Shown here piece after piece: positions 45,081 through 53,182 of a stretch of 64,000 nucleotides of DNA. Origin of the DNA: Chitinophaga agrisoli (GTDB lineage Bacteria; Bacteroidota; Bacteroidia; Chitinophagales; Chitinophagaceae); assembly GCF_008386695.1 (NCBI RefSeq), contig NZ_VUOC01000001.1, positions 116,364-180,363 on the forward strand, read 5' to 3'. Under the pieces are notes generated by a model. It worked only from the letters and a program-made list of their open reading frames with translations. It made no database searches and had not been told where the DNA came from. The stretch's first letter is position 1. Each line of letters begins with the position of its first letter. Position numbers and translations under genes: made by a program.

Positions 45081-45140
45081 CTGATCCCCCATGATCATTC
45101 CACTTAATTACATATATAAATAATCTACAAACTAACAGAA

Positions 45141-48011
45141 ATGCAACTTTCTAAATATACATACCTGTGGTTCCTGCTGCTTTTATTACCTGCGCTCTCG
45201 CAGGCCCAAAGCGCTACCCTGATAGAAGTTTCCGGTAAAGTAACCGATCAGAATAAACTGCCCCTCCCGGATGTCAGCGTCCAGGTGAAAGGCACCGTAT
45301 CCGGCACCATCACCAATAAAGAAGGCGATTTTAAGCTGCGTACCCGTACCAGGCTGCCTTTTACCCTGGTGATCTCCTCCATTGGCTTTCAGCCGCAGGA
45401 GCTGGAGGTAAAGAACGTGGGCGCTAACCTGCAGATAGCCCTGGCTACCCAAACGGTATTAGGCCACGAGGTGGTGGTGACCGCCTCCCGCGTATCTGAA
45501 AGCATTCTTAAATCGCCCGTAGCGGTAGAAAAGCTGGATATCCGCGCCATTAAAGAGGTGGCTGCCCCCAGCTTCTACGATGCATTGGAGAATGTAAAAG
45601 GCGTACAGATGCTTACTTCCAGCCTTACTTTTAAAGTGCCCAATACCCGCGGTTTTAATGTGCCCAATAACTTCCGTTTCCTTCAGCTGGTGGATGGGGT
45701 GGATATGCAGGCGGCTACCCTGGGCGTGCCCCTGGGTAACGCCATTGGCCCCACAGAGCTGGATATCGAGGCGGTGGAGATCACGCCCGGCGCGGCCTCT
45801 GCCCTGTATGGCATGAACGCCATTAACGGCCTGGCCAACCTGCAAACCAAAAGCCCTTTCAGATACCAGGGCCTTAGCGTATACCAGAAAGTAGGCGTAA
45901 ACCATGTAGACGGCAAGGACAGGGATCCCAGCATACTGCGGGAAACCGCCATCCGCTATGCCAAAGCCTTTAATAATAAATTTGCCTTTAAACTCAATTT
46001 CAGCGCTTTAAAAGGTACAGACTGGGTGGCCAATGGCCTTACAGACCAGAACCCGCAATCGCTGAAAACAGCCAATCCCAACTTCCCGGAACTGAGCGGC
46101 GAAAACAACCCCGCCCGGGACCAGTGGAGCCGCTATGGCGATGACCGCCAGGCACGCCAGACGGTTACCGTAAATTACAATGGCCAGCCCACCAGCTTTA
46201 ATGTAGCCCGCACCGGCTACCTGGAAAAGGACCTCATCTATCCGGATGCGCGTAATATTAAGGCGGACGGTAGCGTGTACTATAAGATCAACGATCACCT
46301 GGAAGCCTCTTATGGCTACCGCTATGGTATCATGGATGGCGTATTCCAGCGTGGCAACCGTATCCAGCTTAAAGATGTGACCGTGCAGAACCACAAGCTG
46401 GAACTGCGTGGCGATAACCTGCTGGTACGTGGTTATATCCTGAAAGAGAATACCGGCAAATCCTATAACCTGAACCCGCTGGCCTACAGCCTGGACCTGA
46501 GCCACGCCAGCAATGCCACCTGGAAGACCAAGTTCCAGAATGAGCTGCAAACACAGCTCAATAACCAGGCAGACCTGGTAACGGCTATGCAGCGCGCCAG
46601 GGCAGCCGCAGACCAGGGCCGCGCAGAACCAGGCACCCCTGAATTTGATGCGCTTAAAAATACCATCGTCAACTCCAATAACTGGGACGTGCTCTCTGCC
46701 TCTACCCCTAATGGCGCCCCCAATGGCGGCGCTGCGGTATGGCAGTTCAGCACCACCTATCACCTGGAGTTCCAATACAATTTTAGCCAGATAAAATGGG
46801 CCAATATCCTGGTAGGTGGCGATTACCGCCGGTATGCCGTAACGCCGGATGGCAATACCTTCGTAGACCTTTCCCGTCCGCTCGACGAAAGGACCCTGCC
46901 GGATAAAAACGGCTCCTTTGGCAGCAAACAGTATTATTCCAAATACGGCGGCTTTGGCCAGATCACCAAACTGTTCCTGGATGATAAGCTGAAAGTATCC
47001 GCCTCCGCCCGTGTGGACCGGAACCCGGAGTTCAGCACCAAATTCAATCCCCGCCTGGCGGTAGTATATACCCTGGCAGACAAACATAATTTCCGGGCCT
47101 CTTTCCAGAACGGTTACCGTTTCCCGGCCCTGTTTGAGGCGCTGTCTTTCCTCAATAACGCCAGCGTGCGCAGGGTAGGCGGTCTGGCCCGGGTGAATGA
47201 TGGCATCGGCTTCCTCGAGAACTCCTACACCCTCACCTCCCTGGATGCATTTAATGCCGCCGTGACCACAGATATTACTAAAAACAACCTGGATACCGCC
47301 AGCGCAGCCATTAAGAACAAAAACCTGCTGCAGGTAGCCAACCTGCCTGTAATGGAGCCGGAGCGCATCAATTCCTTTGAGGTAGGTTATAAGAGCGTAC
47401 TGCTGGATAATAAGCTGGTACTGGATTTTGACGCTTATTACAACTCCTATAAAGGCTTCCTGGGCCAGGTAGAAGTATCTGTGCCCACCAGTGGCAAAGT
47501 AGGCTCAGACGCTGCCGTGATTGACATGGTAACCCGCTCTAAACAAAGCCGTTACCGCGTGTATACCAATGCCAAGAATATTTATAACAGCTACGGCTCT
47601 TCGCTGGGCGTAACCTATATTTTCTACAAAACCTTCCAGGTTTCCGGTAATGCCAACTTTAACAAGCTGTCGCAGAACCCGAACCCGGACCTGTTCTCTA
47701 CCGGCTTTAACACGCCTGAATGGGTAACCAACATCTCCTTCAGCAACCGGGAAGTGTTCAAGAACGTTGGCTTTAACGTGGTATTCCGCTGGCAGGACCA
47801 GTTGTATTGGGAAAGCACCCTGGCTAACGGCACCGTGCCATCCTACGCTACCGTAGACGCACAGGTGAACTTCCGGATACCCAAGCTGAAATCCACCATC
47901 AAAATAGGTGGCAGCAATGTGCTCAATAACCGCTACATCCAGTTCGCCGCCGGCCCTACCATCGGCGCGCTGTATTATGCCTCCATCCTGGTGGATGGGC
48001 TGCTGAAATAA
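45141..48011 (+). CDS. TonB-dependent receptor with carboxypeptidase-like N-terminal domain
   Basis: A 956-residue outer-membrane transporter. The signal peptide ends in ALSQAQ (about residue 23). A CarboxypepD_reg-like domain follows (VSGKVTDQNKLPLPDVSVQVKGTVSGT), then a TonB box/plug region (VVVTASRVSESILKSPVAVEKLDI to VEITPGAASALYGMNAINGLANLQTKS, about residues 110-235), and a 22-strand barrel ending near DGLLK. No SusD gene accompanies it, so it is not a classical glycan SusCD pair. The promoter, leader ORF and shared operator with the TauE gene suggest a sulfur-containing or cysteine-related nutrient, which is an inference. Confidence 0.93.
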   Translation: MQLSKYTYLWFLLLLLPALSQAQSATLIEVSGKVTDQNKLPLPDVSVQVKGTVSGTITNKEGDFKLRTRTRLPFTLVISSIGFQPQELEVKNVGANLQIALATQTVLGHEVVVTASRVSESILKSPVAVEKLDIRAIKEVAAPSFYDALENVKGVQMLTSSLTFKVPNTRGFNVPNNFRFLQLVDGVDMQAATLGVPLGNAIGPTELDIEAVEITPGAASALYGMNAINGLANLQTKSPFRYQGLSVYQKVGVNHVDGKDRDPSILRETAIRYAKAFNNKFAFKLNFSALKGTDWVANGLTDQNPQSLKTANPNFPELSGENNPARDQWSRYGDDRQARQTVTVNYNGQPTSFNVARTGYLEKDLIYPDARNIKADGSVYYKINDHLEASYGYRYGIMDGVFQRGNRIQLKDVTVQNHKLELRGDNLLVRGYILKENTGKSYNLNPLAYSLDLSHASNATWKTKFQNELQTQLNNQADLVTAMQRARAAADQGRAEPGTPEFDALKNTIVNSNNWDVLSASTPNGAPNGGAAVWQFSTTYHLEFQYNFSQIKWANILVGGDYRRYAVTPDGNTFVDLSRPLDERTLPDKNGSFGSKQYYSKYGGFGQITKLFLDDKLKVSASARVDRNPEFSTKFNPRLAVVYTLADKHNFRASFQNGYRFPALFEALSFLNNASVRRVGGLARVNDGIGFLENSYTLTSLDAFNAAVTTDITKNNLDTASAAIKNKNLLQVANLPVMEPERINSFEVGYKSVLLDNKLVLDFDAYYNSYKGFLGQVEVSVPTSGKVGSDAAVIDMVTRSKQSRYRVYTNAKNIYNSYGSSLGVTYIFYKTFQVSGNANFNKLSQNPNPDLFSTGFNTPEWVTNISFSNREVFKNVGFNVVFRWQDQLYWESTLANGTVPSYATVDAQVNFRIPKLKSTIKIGGSNVLNNRYIQFAAGPTIGALYYASILVDGLLK

Positions 48012-48106
48012 CGGACGCAGGCACACTCACCACCGCCAACAGGCTGCCAGTAACGGCGGCGCATACCCAAAAATTCCCCTCCAAACAATCCAGATCCAAT
48101 CATTAT

Positions 48107-48138
48107 AAAAGTCCCGGTAATCATTCCGGGACTTTTTT
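48107..48138 (+). terminator. Terminator of the TonB receptor gene
   Basis: AAAAGTCCCGG (48107-48117) pairs with CCGGGACTTTTT (48126-48137) around an 8-nt loop, ending in T6. It separates the receptor from the TauE gene, so the latter needs its own promoter. Confidence 0.9.
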
Positions 48139-48147
48139 CTGCTTTTA

Positions 48148-48200
48148 TTTGGATTTACTATTTATTCCGGCTACCTTTAGTCTATAGTTTATATAGACTA
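48148..48200 (+). promoter_or_regulatory. Promoter and palindromic operator of the TauE gene
   Basis: TTTG (48148-48151) and TACCTTTA (48172-48179) are 20 bp apart, one mismatch from consensus. A perfect 9-bp inverted repeat follows: TAGTCTATA (48178-48186), GTTTA, TATAGACTA (48192-48200). It overlaps the -7 box and predicted start of transcription, the usual place for a repressor site. Confidence 0.7.
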
Positions 48201-48217
48201 TATAATTTATAAGTATT

Positions 48218-49186
48218 ATGTCGCATAACGAGGTGATAGATAAACTGGAACAACAGCCGGCTACGCTGAGAGGGCAGGAAATGCTTATAACGCTGGTGAA
48301 TGAAGAAAATAAGAAAAAGCGTAGCCTGTGGGTACTCATTACTTTGATCGCGATTGTTACCGTGGTGGGGTTATGGGTTACCTATTATTATAATGTGCCC
48401 GCGGCTACGCAAACCAGGGTGTATCATTTCATCCAGTCACTCTTCACCTCCCAGCTCTTATTTTATATAGGCGTAGGATTGGCTGCACAGATGGTAGACG
48501 GCGCCCTGGGCATGGCCTATGGGGCTACCTCCTCCTCCCTGCTGCTTGGCCTGGGTATTCCGCCCGCTATTTCCAGCGCAAGCGTACACGTAGCGGAGGT
48601 GTTCACGACCGGTGCATCCGGTATTGCGCATTTTAAGCTGGGTAACGTAAATAAGAAGCTGTTCCTCTACCTGCTTATACCGGGTATGCTGGGGGCTATC
48701 TCCGGCGCCTACCTGTTATCTGATAAAATAGACGGTAATATCATCAAGCCCTTTATGAGCGCCTACCTGATGATCCTGGGCATCATCATCATCCGCAAAG
48801 GTCTGCAGAGCCAGCGTCGTAAAAGCAAAGTAAAACGCCTGGGCCCTCTGGCTTTTTTTGGCGGCTTTATGGATGCAATAGGCGGCGGCGGATGGGGCCC
48901 CATTGTTACCTCTACCTTATTGAGCAAAGGCCGCACCGTACATTATACCATCGGTTCTGTAAACGCGGCGGAGTTCTTTATTTCTGCCTCCAGCGCCATC
49001 ACCTTCCTGATCTTTACCGGCATTAGCAGCTGGCAGGTGGTCTTAGGCCTGATAATAGGCGGTGTGATCGCATCTCCGTTCGCTGCCATACTGGTACGTC
49101 GTATCAAACGCAAACCGCTAATGATCATGGTAGGCATCATGGTAATTCTCCTGAGCTTGCGGACCATCTACTTAAGCCTGCATTAA
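48218..49186 (+). CDS. TauE/SafE family exporter (second copy)
   Basis: A 322-residue inner-membrane protein with a charged cytoplasmic N-terminus of about 38 residues (EQQPATLRGQEMLITLVNEENKKKR) and about eight hydrophobic segments. Family repeats are GVGLAAQMVDGALGMAYGATSSSLLLGLG near residue 90 and GGFMDAIGGGGWGPIVTSTLL near residue 213. It is about 75 residues longer than the copy at 19576 because of the extra N-terminal helix. TauE-type proteins move sulfite, sulfonates or sulfide. Its promoter palindrome resembles the element before the TonB receptor, so the two may be co-regulated. An octamer array overlaps its stop codon. Confidence 0.9.
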   Translation: MSHNEVIDKLEQQPATLRGQEMLITLVNEENKKKRSLWVLITLIAIVTVVGLWVTYYYNVPAATQTRVYHFIQSLFTSQLLFYIGVGLAAQMVDGALGMAYGATSSSLLLGLGIPPAISSASVHVAEVFTTGASGIAHFKLGNVNKKLFLYLLIPGMLGAISGAYLLSDKIDGNIIKPFMSAYLMILGIIIIRKGLQSQRRKSKVKRLGPLAFFGGFMDAIGGGGWGPIVTSTLLSKGRTVHYTIGSVNAAEFFISASSAITFLIFTGISSWQVVLGLIIGGVIASPFAAILVRRIKRKPLMIMVGIMVILLSLRTIYLSLH

Positions 49187-49219
49187 TGTGCTAATGTGCA
49201 GATATGCTAATGTGCTAAT
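49180..49219 (-). repeat. Octamer array, inverted, overlapping a stop codon
   Basis: Plus-strand units GCATTAAT GTGCTAAT GTGCAGAT ATGCTAAT GTGCTAAT are in 8-bp register; on the minus strand they read ATTAGCAC. The first unit contains the TAA of the TauE gene (49184-49186). Confidence 0.8.
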
Positions 49220-49279
49220 GTTAGTACACAAATTGGGCTAAATATCAATTAACTGACACAAGGGTTTTCACAATAAAAA

Positions 49280-49307
49280 AAGGTTCCGGATATCCTCCCG
49301 GAACCTT
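49280..49307 (-). terminator. Terminator of fumC
   Basis: AAGGTTCCGG (49280-49289) pairs with CCGGAACCTT (49298-49307). On the minus strand it is followed by TTTTTTATTG. It lies 65 bp after the fumC stop, between two inverted octamer arrays. Confidence 0.85.
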
Positions 49308-49338
49308 CTCTATTTACAGTAATACTTATCACTTCAAC

Positions 49339-49374
49339 ATACTAACATCAGCACATTAGCACAGCAGCACATTA
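49339..49374 (+). repeat. Octamer array reaching the fumC stop codon
   Basis: Units ATACTAAC ATCAGCAC ATTAGCAC AGCAGCAC ATTA are in 8-bp register. The last bases are the reverse complement of the fumC stop. Confidence 0.75.
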
Positions 49375-50769
49375 AATTTCCCCTACCATCTTCATCGGGT
49401 CCACCGCCTGGTCAAACTCCTCAGCCGTTACATAACCCAGTTTCACTGCCATTTCCTTCAGGGTAGTGCCTTCTTTATGCGCTTTCTGCGCTATCTCTGC
49501 CGCTTTATAATACCCGATCTTAGTGTTCAGGGCAGTAACCAGCATCAGTGAGTTATCTACGTGTTTCTTGATATTAGCTTCAATCGGCGCCAGGCCTTCA
49601 GCGCATTTATCATTAAAGCTAACGCAACCATCGCCTATCAGGCGGGCGCTGTGCAGGAAGTTATAGATCATCACCGGCTTAAACACGTTCAGCTCAAAAT
49701 GGCCGCTGGCGCCGCCAATATTGATGGCCACATCATTACCCAGCACCTGCGCGGCTATCATGGTCAGCGCCTCACACTGTGTGGGGTTCACCTTGCCCGG
49801 CATGATGGAAGATCCCGGCTCGTTATCCGGTATAAACAGCTCGCCTATACCGGAACGGGGACCGGAGCTCAGCATCCGGATATCGTTCGCTATTTTCATC
49901 AGGCTCACGGCTACGGTCTTCAGCGCGCCATGTGCTTCTACAATGGCGTCGTGGGCGGCCAGGGCCTCAAATTTATTCTCTGCCGTTACAAAAGGCAAAC
50001 CGGTGAGGGTAGCTATGTGTTTGGCTACATTCACCGCATAACCTTTAGGCGTATTAATACCGGTACCTACTGCCGTACCACCCAGGGCCAGTTCGCTCAG
50101 GTGCTCCAGGGTATGGCCAATGGCCTTCAGGCCATGATCCAGCTGGGATACATACCCGCTGATCTCCTGGCCTACGGTAAGCGGCGTGGCATCCATAAAA
50201 TGGGTACGGCCGATCTTTACCACATGTTTATAGGCTTCTGCCTTTTGCGCCAGGGTATTGCGCAGCTTCTTGATGCCGGGGATGGTGGTCTCTACCAGCA
50301 TTTTATAAGCCGCAATATGCATGGCGGTAGGGAAAGTATCGTTGGAAGATTGTGATTTGTTCACATCATCATTGGGGTGGATCACCTTGTCCTTATCCGT
50401 CAGGGAACCGCCATTGATCACATGTGCGCGGTAGGCTACCACTTCGTTCACATTCATGTTGGATTGGGTACCGGAACCGGTTTGCCAAACCACCAGCGGA
50501 AATTCAGCGTCCAGCTTGCCTTCCAGTATCTCGTCACATACCTTGCCTATCAGTTCCGCCTTTTCTTTGGGCAGTACGCCGGCGTCCAGGTTGGTAAGGG
50601 CAGCGGCTTTTTTCAGATAGGCAAATGCCCGGATGATCTCTTTGGGCATCCTGTTAATGTCCTGTGCTATCCTGAAATTATCGATGGAGCGCTGCGTTTG
50701 TGCGCCATAATAGGCATTTACAGGTACCTGCACCTCGCCCATCGTGTCTTTCTCTATTCTGAATTCCAT
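49372..50769 (-). CDS. fumC: Class II fumarate hydratase
   Basis: A 465-residue iron-independent fumarase of the TCA cycle, converting fumarate to malate in the cytoplasm. The superfamily signature [15 protein letters not shown] is near residues 319-333. Other conserved parts are [14 protein letters not shown] near residue 97 and [20 protein letters not shown] near 183. Length matches the family. It is monocistronic, with a -7 box 19 bp upstream and a clear terminator downstream. Confidence 0.96.
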   Translation of the reverse strand: MEFRIEKDTMGEVQVPVNAYYGAQTQRSIDNFRIAQDINRMPKEIIRAFAYLKKAAALTNLDAGVLPKEKAELIGKVCDEILEGKLDAEFPLVVWQTGSGTQSNMNVNEVVAYRAHVINGGSLTDKDKVIHPNDDVNKSQSSNDTFPTAMHIAAYKMLVETTIPGIKKLRNTLAQKAEAYKHVVKIGRTHFMDATPLTVGQEISGYVSQLDHGLKAIGHTLEHLSELALGGTAVGTGINTPKGYAVNVAKHIATLTGLPFVTAENKFEALAAHDAIVEAHGALKTVAVSLMKIANDIRMLSSGPRSGIGELFIPDNEPGSSIMPGKVNPTQCEALTMIAAQVLGNDVAINIGGASGHFELNVFKPVMIYNFLHSARLIGDGCVSFNDKCAEGLAPIEANIKKHVDNSLMLVTALNTKIGYYKAAEIAQKAHKEGTTLKEMAVKLGYVTAEEFDQAVDPMKMVGEI

Positions 50770-50788
50770 ATGCTTGAATTTTGAGCCA

Positions 50789-50796
50789 CAAAAATA
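50789..50796 (-). promoter_or_regulatory. -7 box of fumC
   Basis: The minus strand reads TATTTTTG, an exact TAnnTTTG, whose 3' edge is 19 bp before the fumC ATG. Confidence 0.5.
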
Positions 50797-50824
50797 ACTA
50801 ACAATGAATAATTATTGTTGTCTA

Positions 50825-51601
50825 TTACTGCCCCGTAAACTTAGGCTGCCGCTTCTCTATAAAAGCCGCCGCGCCTTCCTGCAGGTCCTTAGTGGCAAAA
50901 CAGGCCCCAAATTCATCGATCTCTGTAGCATAACCATCCACATCCTTGTCCAGGGCGGCATGGGCGCATTTGATCACCCGGGCGATGGCAAGGGGCGCCT
51001 TGGCATGTACTTTCTTCAGTATTTCCTTTGCTTTATCCAGCAGGGCTTCTTTTTCCACTACATGGTTCACCAGTCCCATGGCAAATGCGTCTGGGGCGCT
51101 GATCATATCGCCGGTCATCATCAGCTCCATGGCGCGGCCCTTGCCTACCAGCTGGGTCAGGCGCTGGGTGCCGCCATAACCGGGTATCAGCCCCAGGTTC
51201 ACTTCCGGTTGCCCGAATCTGGCATTGGTACTGGCTATACGAAAATGACAGGCCATGGCCAGCTCGCAGCCACCGCCCAATGCAAAACCGTTTACCGCGG
51301 CAATAATGGGTTTGGGGCACTCCTCAATACGCTGAAAAATGGTATGCCCTTTTTTTGCCAGCGTAGCGCCCTGCTCTGCAGACAGCTGCTGGAACTCCGC
51401 AATATCCGCTCCTGCTACAAATGCCTTCTCGCCCGTACCGGTGATCACCGCGCTTTTCACCTCTTTTTTATTATACACCTCATCTATGGCCAGCGCCAGT
51501 TCTGCCATTACGGTCTGGTTTAAAGCATTCATTTTATCCGGACGGTTAATGGCTATGATCAATATCTCATCCGTCAGGGTAGTGCTGATGGTTTCGTACA
51601 T
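50825..51601 (-). CDS. Enoyl-CoA hydratase/isomerase family protein
   Basis: A 258-residue crotonase-fold enzyme. The oxyanion hole and catalytic Glu region reads IAAVNGFALGGGCELAMACHFRIAS (about residues 95-119), with the second catalytic Glu in FGQPEVNLGLIPGYGGTQRL (about residues 125-144). These two Glu are those of true enoyl-CoA hydratases such as crotonase, acting in beta-oxidation or butyryl-CoA metabolism. No other fatty-acid gene is adjacent. It stands alone on the minus strand between fumC and a barrel gene. Confidence 0.93.
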   Translation of the reverse strand: MYETISTTLTDEILIIAINRPDKMNALNQTVMAELALAIDEVYNKKEVKSAVITGTGEKAFVAGADIAEFQQLSAEQGATLAKKGHTIFQRIEECPKPIIAAVNGFALGGGCELAMACHFRIASTNARFGQPEVNLGLIPGYGGTQRLTQLVGKGRAMELMMTGDMISAPDAFAMGLVNHVVEKEALLDKAKEILKKVHAKAPLAIARVIKCAHAALDKDVDGYATEIDEFGACFATKDLQEGAAAFIEKRQPKFTGQ

Positions 51602-51656
51602 AATTACTTGATTTGATTTGAGGGACTAAGTTATCGATTTAGGGGTTACAAAAACG

Positions 51657-51700
51657 CAAACGGGCTGTTACCGGCGTTAGATCCGTTAACAGCCCGTTTG
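51657..51700 (-). terminator. Terminator of the 51718 gene
   Basis: A perfect 14-bp stem, CAAACGGGCTGTTA (51657-51670) with TAACAGCCCGTTTG (51687-51700), has a 16-nt loop. On the minus strand it is followed by CGTTTTTG. Confidence 0.8.
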
Positions 51701-51717
51701 AGCATATAAAAAAGGTG

Positions 51718-52500
51718 TTAGAAATCTACGCTGACGCTGCGGCTGTGTTTGCCCTTATGGTGATGATAGTTCACTTTGCCAAAATCATAGTTAAGGGTCA
51801 CAAAGAACATTTTAGCCTCCAGGTTGCGGTAGGGCAGATGGGGGTTGCCCGCCAACATACCATCCTGGTAATCGTGGTTAAAGAAATCATTCAGGTAATA
51901 CTGCACTTTCAGCCCAAAGCCCGGGTACACCCGGAAACCCGCAAATACAGATGGCATCAGCAACGGTGTACGGTCGCTGAACCATTCATTGAACTTGTGC
52001 CGTTTATCTCCGTTCACAAATTGTTTTTCCTTATAATTTACAGCCAGGTCATAGGAACCGCCGGCAAAAAAGAAGATATTTCCGCGGCGCAGGTCGCCTA
52101 TCTTAAAGCCCAGCGGTATACCCACGGTATATACCCGCCGTTTTAGTTTCAGCGAATCATTCGCTTCCGTAATCAGCCCTATATTTTTGATGTTGATACC
52201 TGTAAAGAGCCCAAAACTGTTGCTGAGATCGTAGTTAAAATTGGTGCCTACATTGGCAAAAACGGTGAACCGGGGAATATTCCGAACGTGCGCCCCATTG
52301 TCTTTTACATTAGCAAAGGATAGCAGCGGACCATCGCCACCCCAGGATACGTACACGCGGTGCGTTTTACCGCCGGCATATTCGCCAAATACATGTTTTG
52401 TCCAGTCTTTTTTGGTGGAATCTGTTCCTTTTTCCTGGGCAGCTACGCGCAGGGACAGCAGGCATGCTATCAGGAACAACAGGGTACAATGTTTTCTCAT
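51718..52500 (-). CDS. Predicted exported beta-barrel protein
   Basis: A 260-residue protein with a signal peptide (KHCTLLFLIACLLSLRVAAQ). Alternating strands with aromatic residues follow, for example FTVFANVGTNFNYDLSNSFGLFTGINIKNIGLIT and KVQYYLNDFFNHDY, ending with VSVDF. A terminal aromatic residue fits outer-membrane insertion. The His-rich tail (VNYHHHKGKH) is unusual and might bind metal. I do not recognise a named family beyond generic outer-membrane beta-barrel. It is monocistronic with a strong terminator. Confidence 0.72.
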   Translation of the reverse strand: MRKHCTLLFLIACLLSLRVAAQEKGTDSTKKDWTKHVFGEYAGGKTHRVYVSWGGDGPLLSFANVKDNGAHVRNIPRFTVFANVGTNFNYDLSNSFGLFTGINIKNIGLITEANDSLKLKRRVYTVGIPLGFKIGDLRRGNIFFFAGGSYDLAVNYKEKQFVNGDKRHKFNEWFSDRTPLLMPSVFAGFRVYPGFGLKVQYYLNDFFNHDYQDGMLAGNPHLPYRNLEAKMFFVTLNYDFGKVNYHHHKGKHSRSVSVDF

Positions 52501-52612
52501 TGGGCGGAGGGTTTAATTAATTGTTATCAAACGCGATGCCGTTTCCGTTAAGCCCGGCTACCTAATATAGACGAATGAGCACAGGAAAAGGTTGCTGCCA
52601 CCCCCTATTTTC

Positions 52613-53032
52613 TTAAAAACTCCGGTGTGCGCCCACCCAACCGGTGATATAACTGGCTATTTCCTGGGTATGGGTGCCGGGAGGGAATAATTTGCCAACA
52701 CCCAGCTGTTGCAGGGCCTGCATATCCTCATTCGGGATAATACCGCCGCCGGTAAGCAGCACGTCATCCATACCCTTTTCTTTCATCAGGTCTACGATCC
52801 GGGGGAATACCGTCATATGGGCGCCGGAGAGGATGCTGATGCCAATGGCGTCCACATCTTCCTGCAGGGCGGCATTCACCACCATTTCCGGCGTTTGCCG
52901 AAGACCGGTATAGATCACTTCCATGCCGGCGTCGCGCAGGGCGGCGGCTATCACTTTAGCCCCGCGGTCATGGCCATCCAGGCCCACTTTAGCTACCAGT
53001 ACCCGTACCGGGCGATTTAAAGGGTTGACCAT
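52613..53032 (-). CDS. B12-binding subunit of a methylmalonyl-CoA mutase-type enzyme
   Basis: A 139-residue cobalamin-binding domain. The DxHxxG motif for base-off cobalamin is DGHDRG near residues 19-24 ([17 protein letters not shown]). Further conserved parts are [23 protein letters not shown] and [14 protein letters not shown], near the end [11 protein letters not shown]. It corresponds to the C-terminal domain of methylmalonyl-CoA mutase encoded as a separate chain. The catalytic chain is not adjacent. The epimerase at 34976 is a likely pathway partner. It is divergent from glnS across a large inverted repeat. Confidence 0.93.
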   Translation of the reverse strand: MVNPLNRPVRVLVAKVGLDGHDRGAKVIAAALRDAGMEVIYTGLRQTPEMVVNAALQEDVDAIGISILSGAHMTVFPRIVDLMKEKGMDDVLLTGGGIIPNEDMQALQQLGVGKLFPPGTHTQEIASYITGWVGAHRSF

Positions 53033-53064
53033 TTTTTCTAAGTTGCGGTTGTAAATGTAGCGAA

Positions 53065-53143
53065 AATTAGCTGTTAGCTATTAGCCATTAGCTTTTAGCA
53101 GCCTCCAAACTAACCCTTAATAGCTAATAGCTAACGGCTAATT
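53065..53143. repeat. Heptamer-built 21-bp inverted repeat before glnS
   Basis: The left arm (53065-53085) is AATTAGC TGTTAGC TATTAGC and the right arm (53123-53143) is its reverse complement with one change that would be a G-U pair in RNA. The loop of 37 bp holds further TTAGCnn units. The right arm ends 3 bp before the glnS -7 box. Confidence 0.85.
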
Positions 53144-53146
53144 ACG

Positions 53147-53154
53147 TACCTTTG
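53147..53154 (+). promoter_or_regulatory. -7 box of glnS
   Basis: TACCTTTG, an exact TAnnTTTG, lies 28 bp before the ATG at 53183. The position of the -33 element is occupied by the heptamer repeat. Confidence 0.55.
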
Positions 53155-53182
53155 CTGTCCGTAAAATTACAACTGGTTATAT

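Larger units (their letters stand above)
44454..45140. other. 687-bp intergenic region before the TonB receptor
   Basis: A hairpin CCGGCGC AAAC GCGCCGG (44482-44499) without a T-run follows lspA. The next 400 bp have no recognised content; the 86-codon frame at 44656 looks random. Then come the octamer array (44904-44940), the promoter (44972-45002), a palindrome-like operator half and an 18-codon Cys-rich leader ORF (45024-45080). Confidence 0.7.

Noticed and set aside
45024-45140. Classical terminator/antiterminator attenuator in the receptor leader
   Set aside because: No strong stem followed by a T-run is present after the leader ORF; only a 5-bp stem is seen, so I claim the leader ORF but not the mechanism.
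45141-48011. SusC/SusD glycan-uptake pair
   Set aside because: No SusD-like gene lies next to the receptor, and the regulatory signals point to sulfur rather than glycans.
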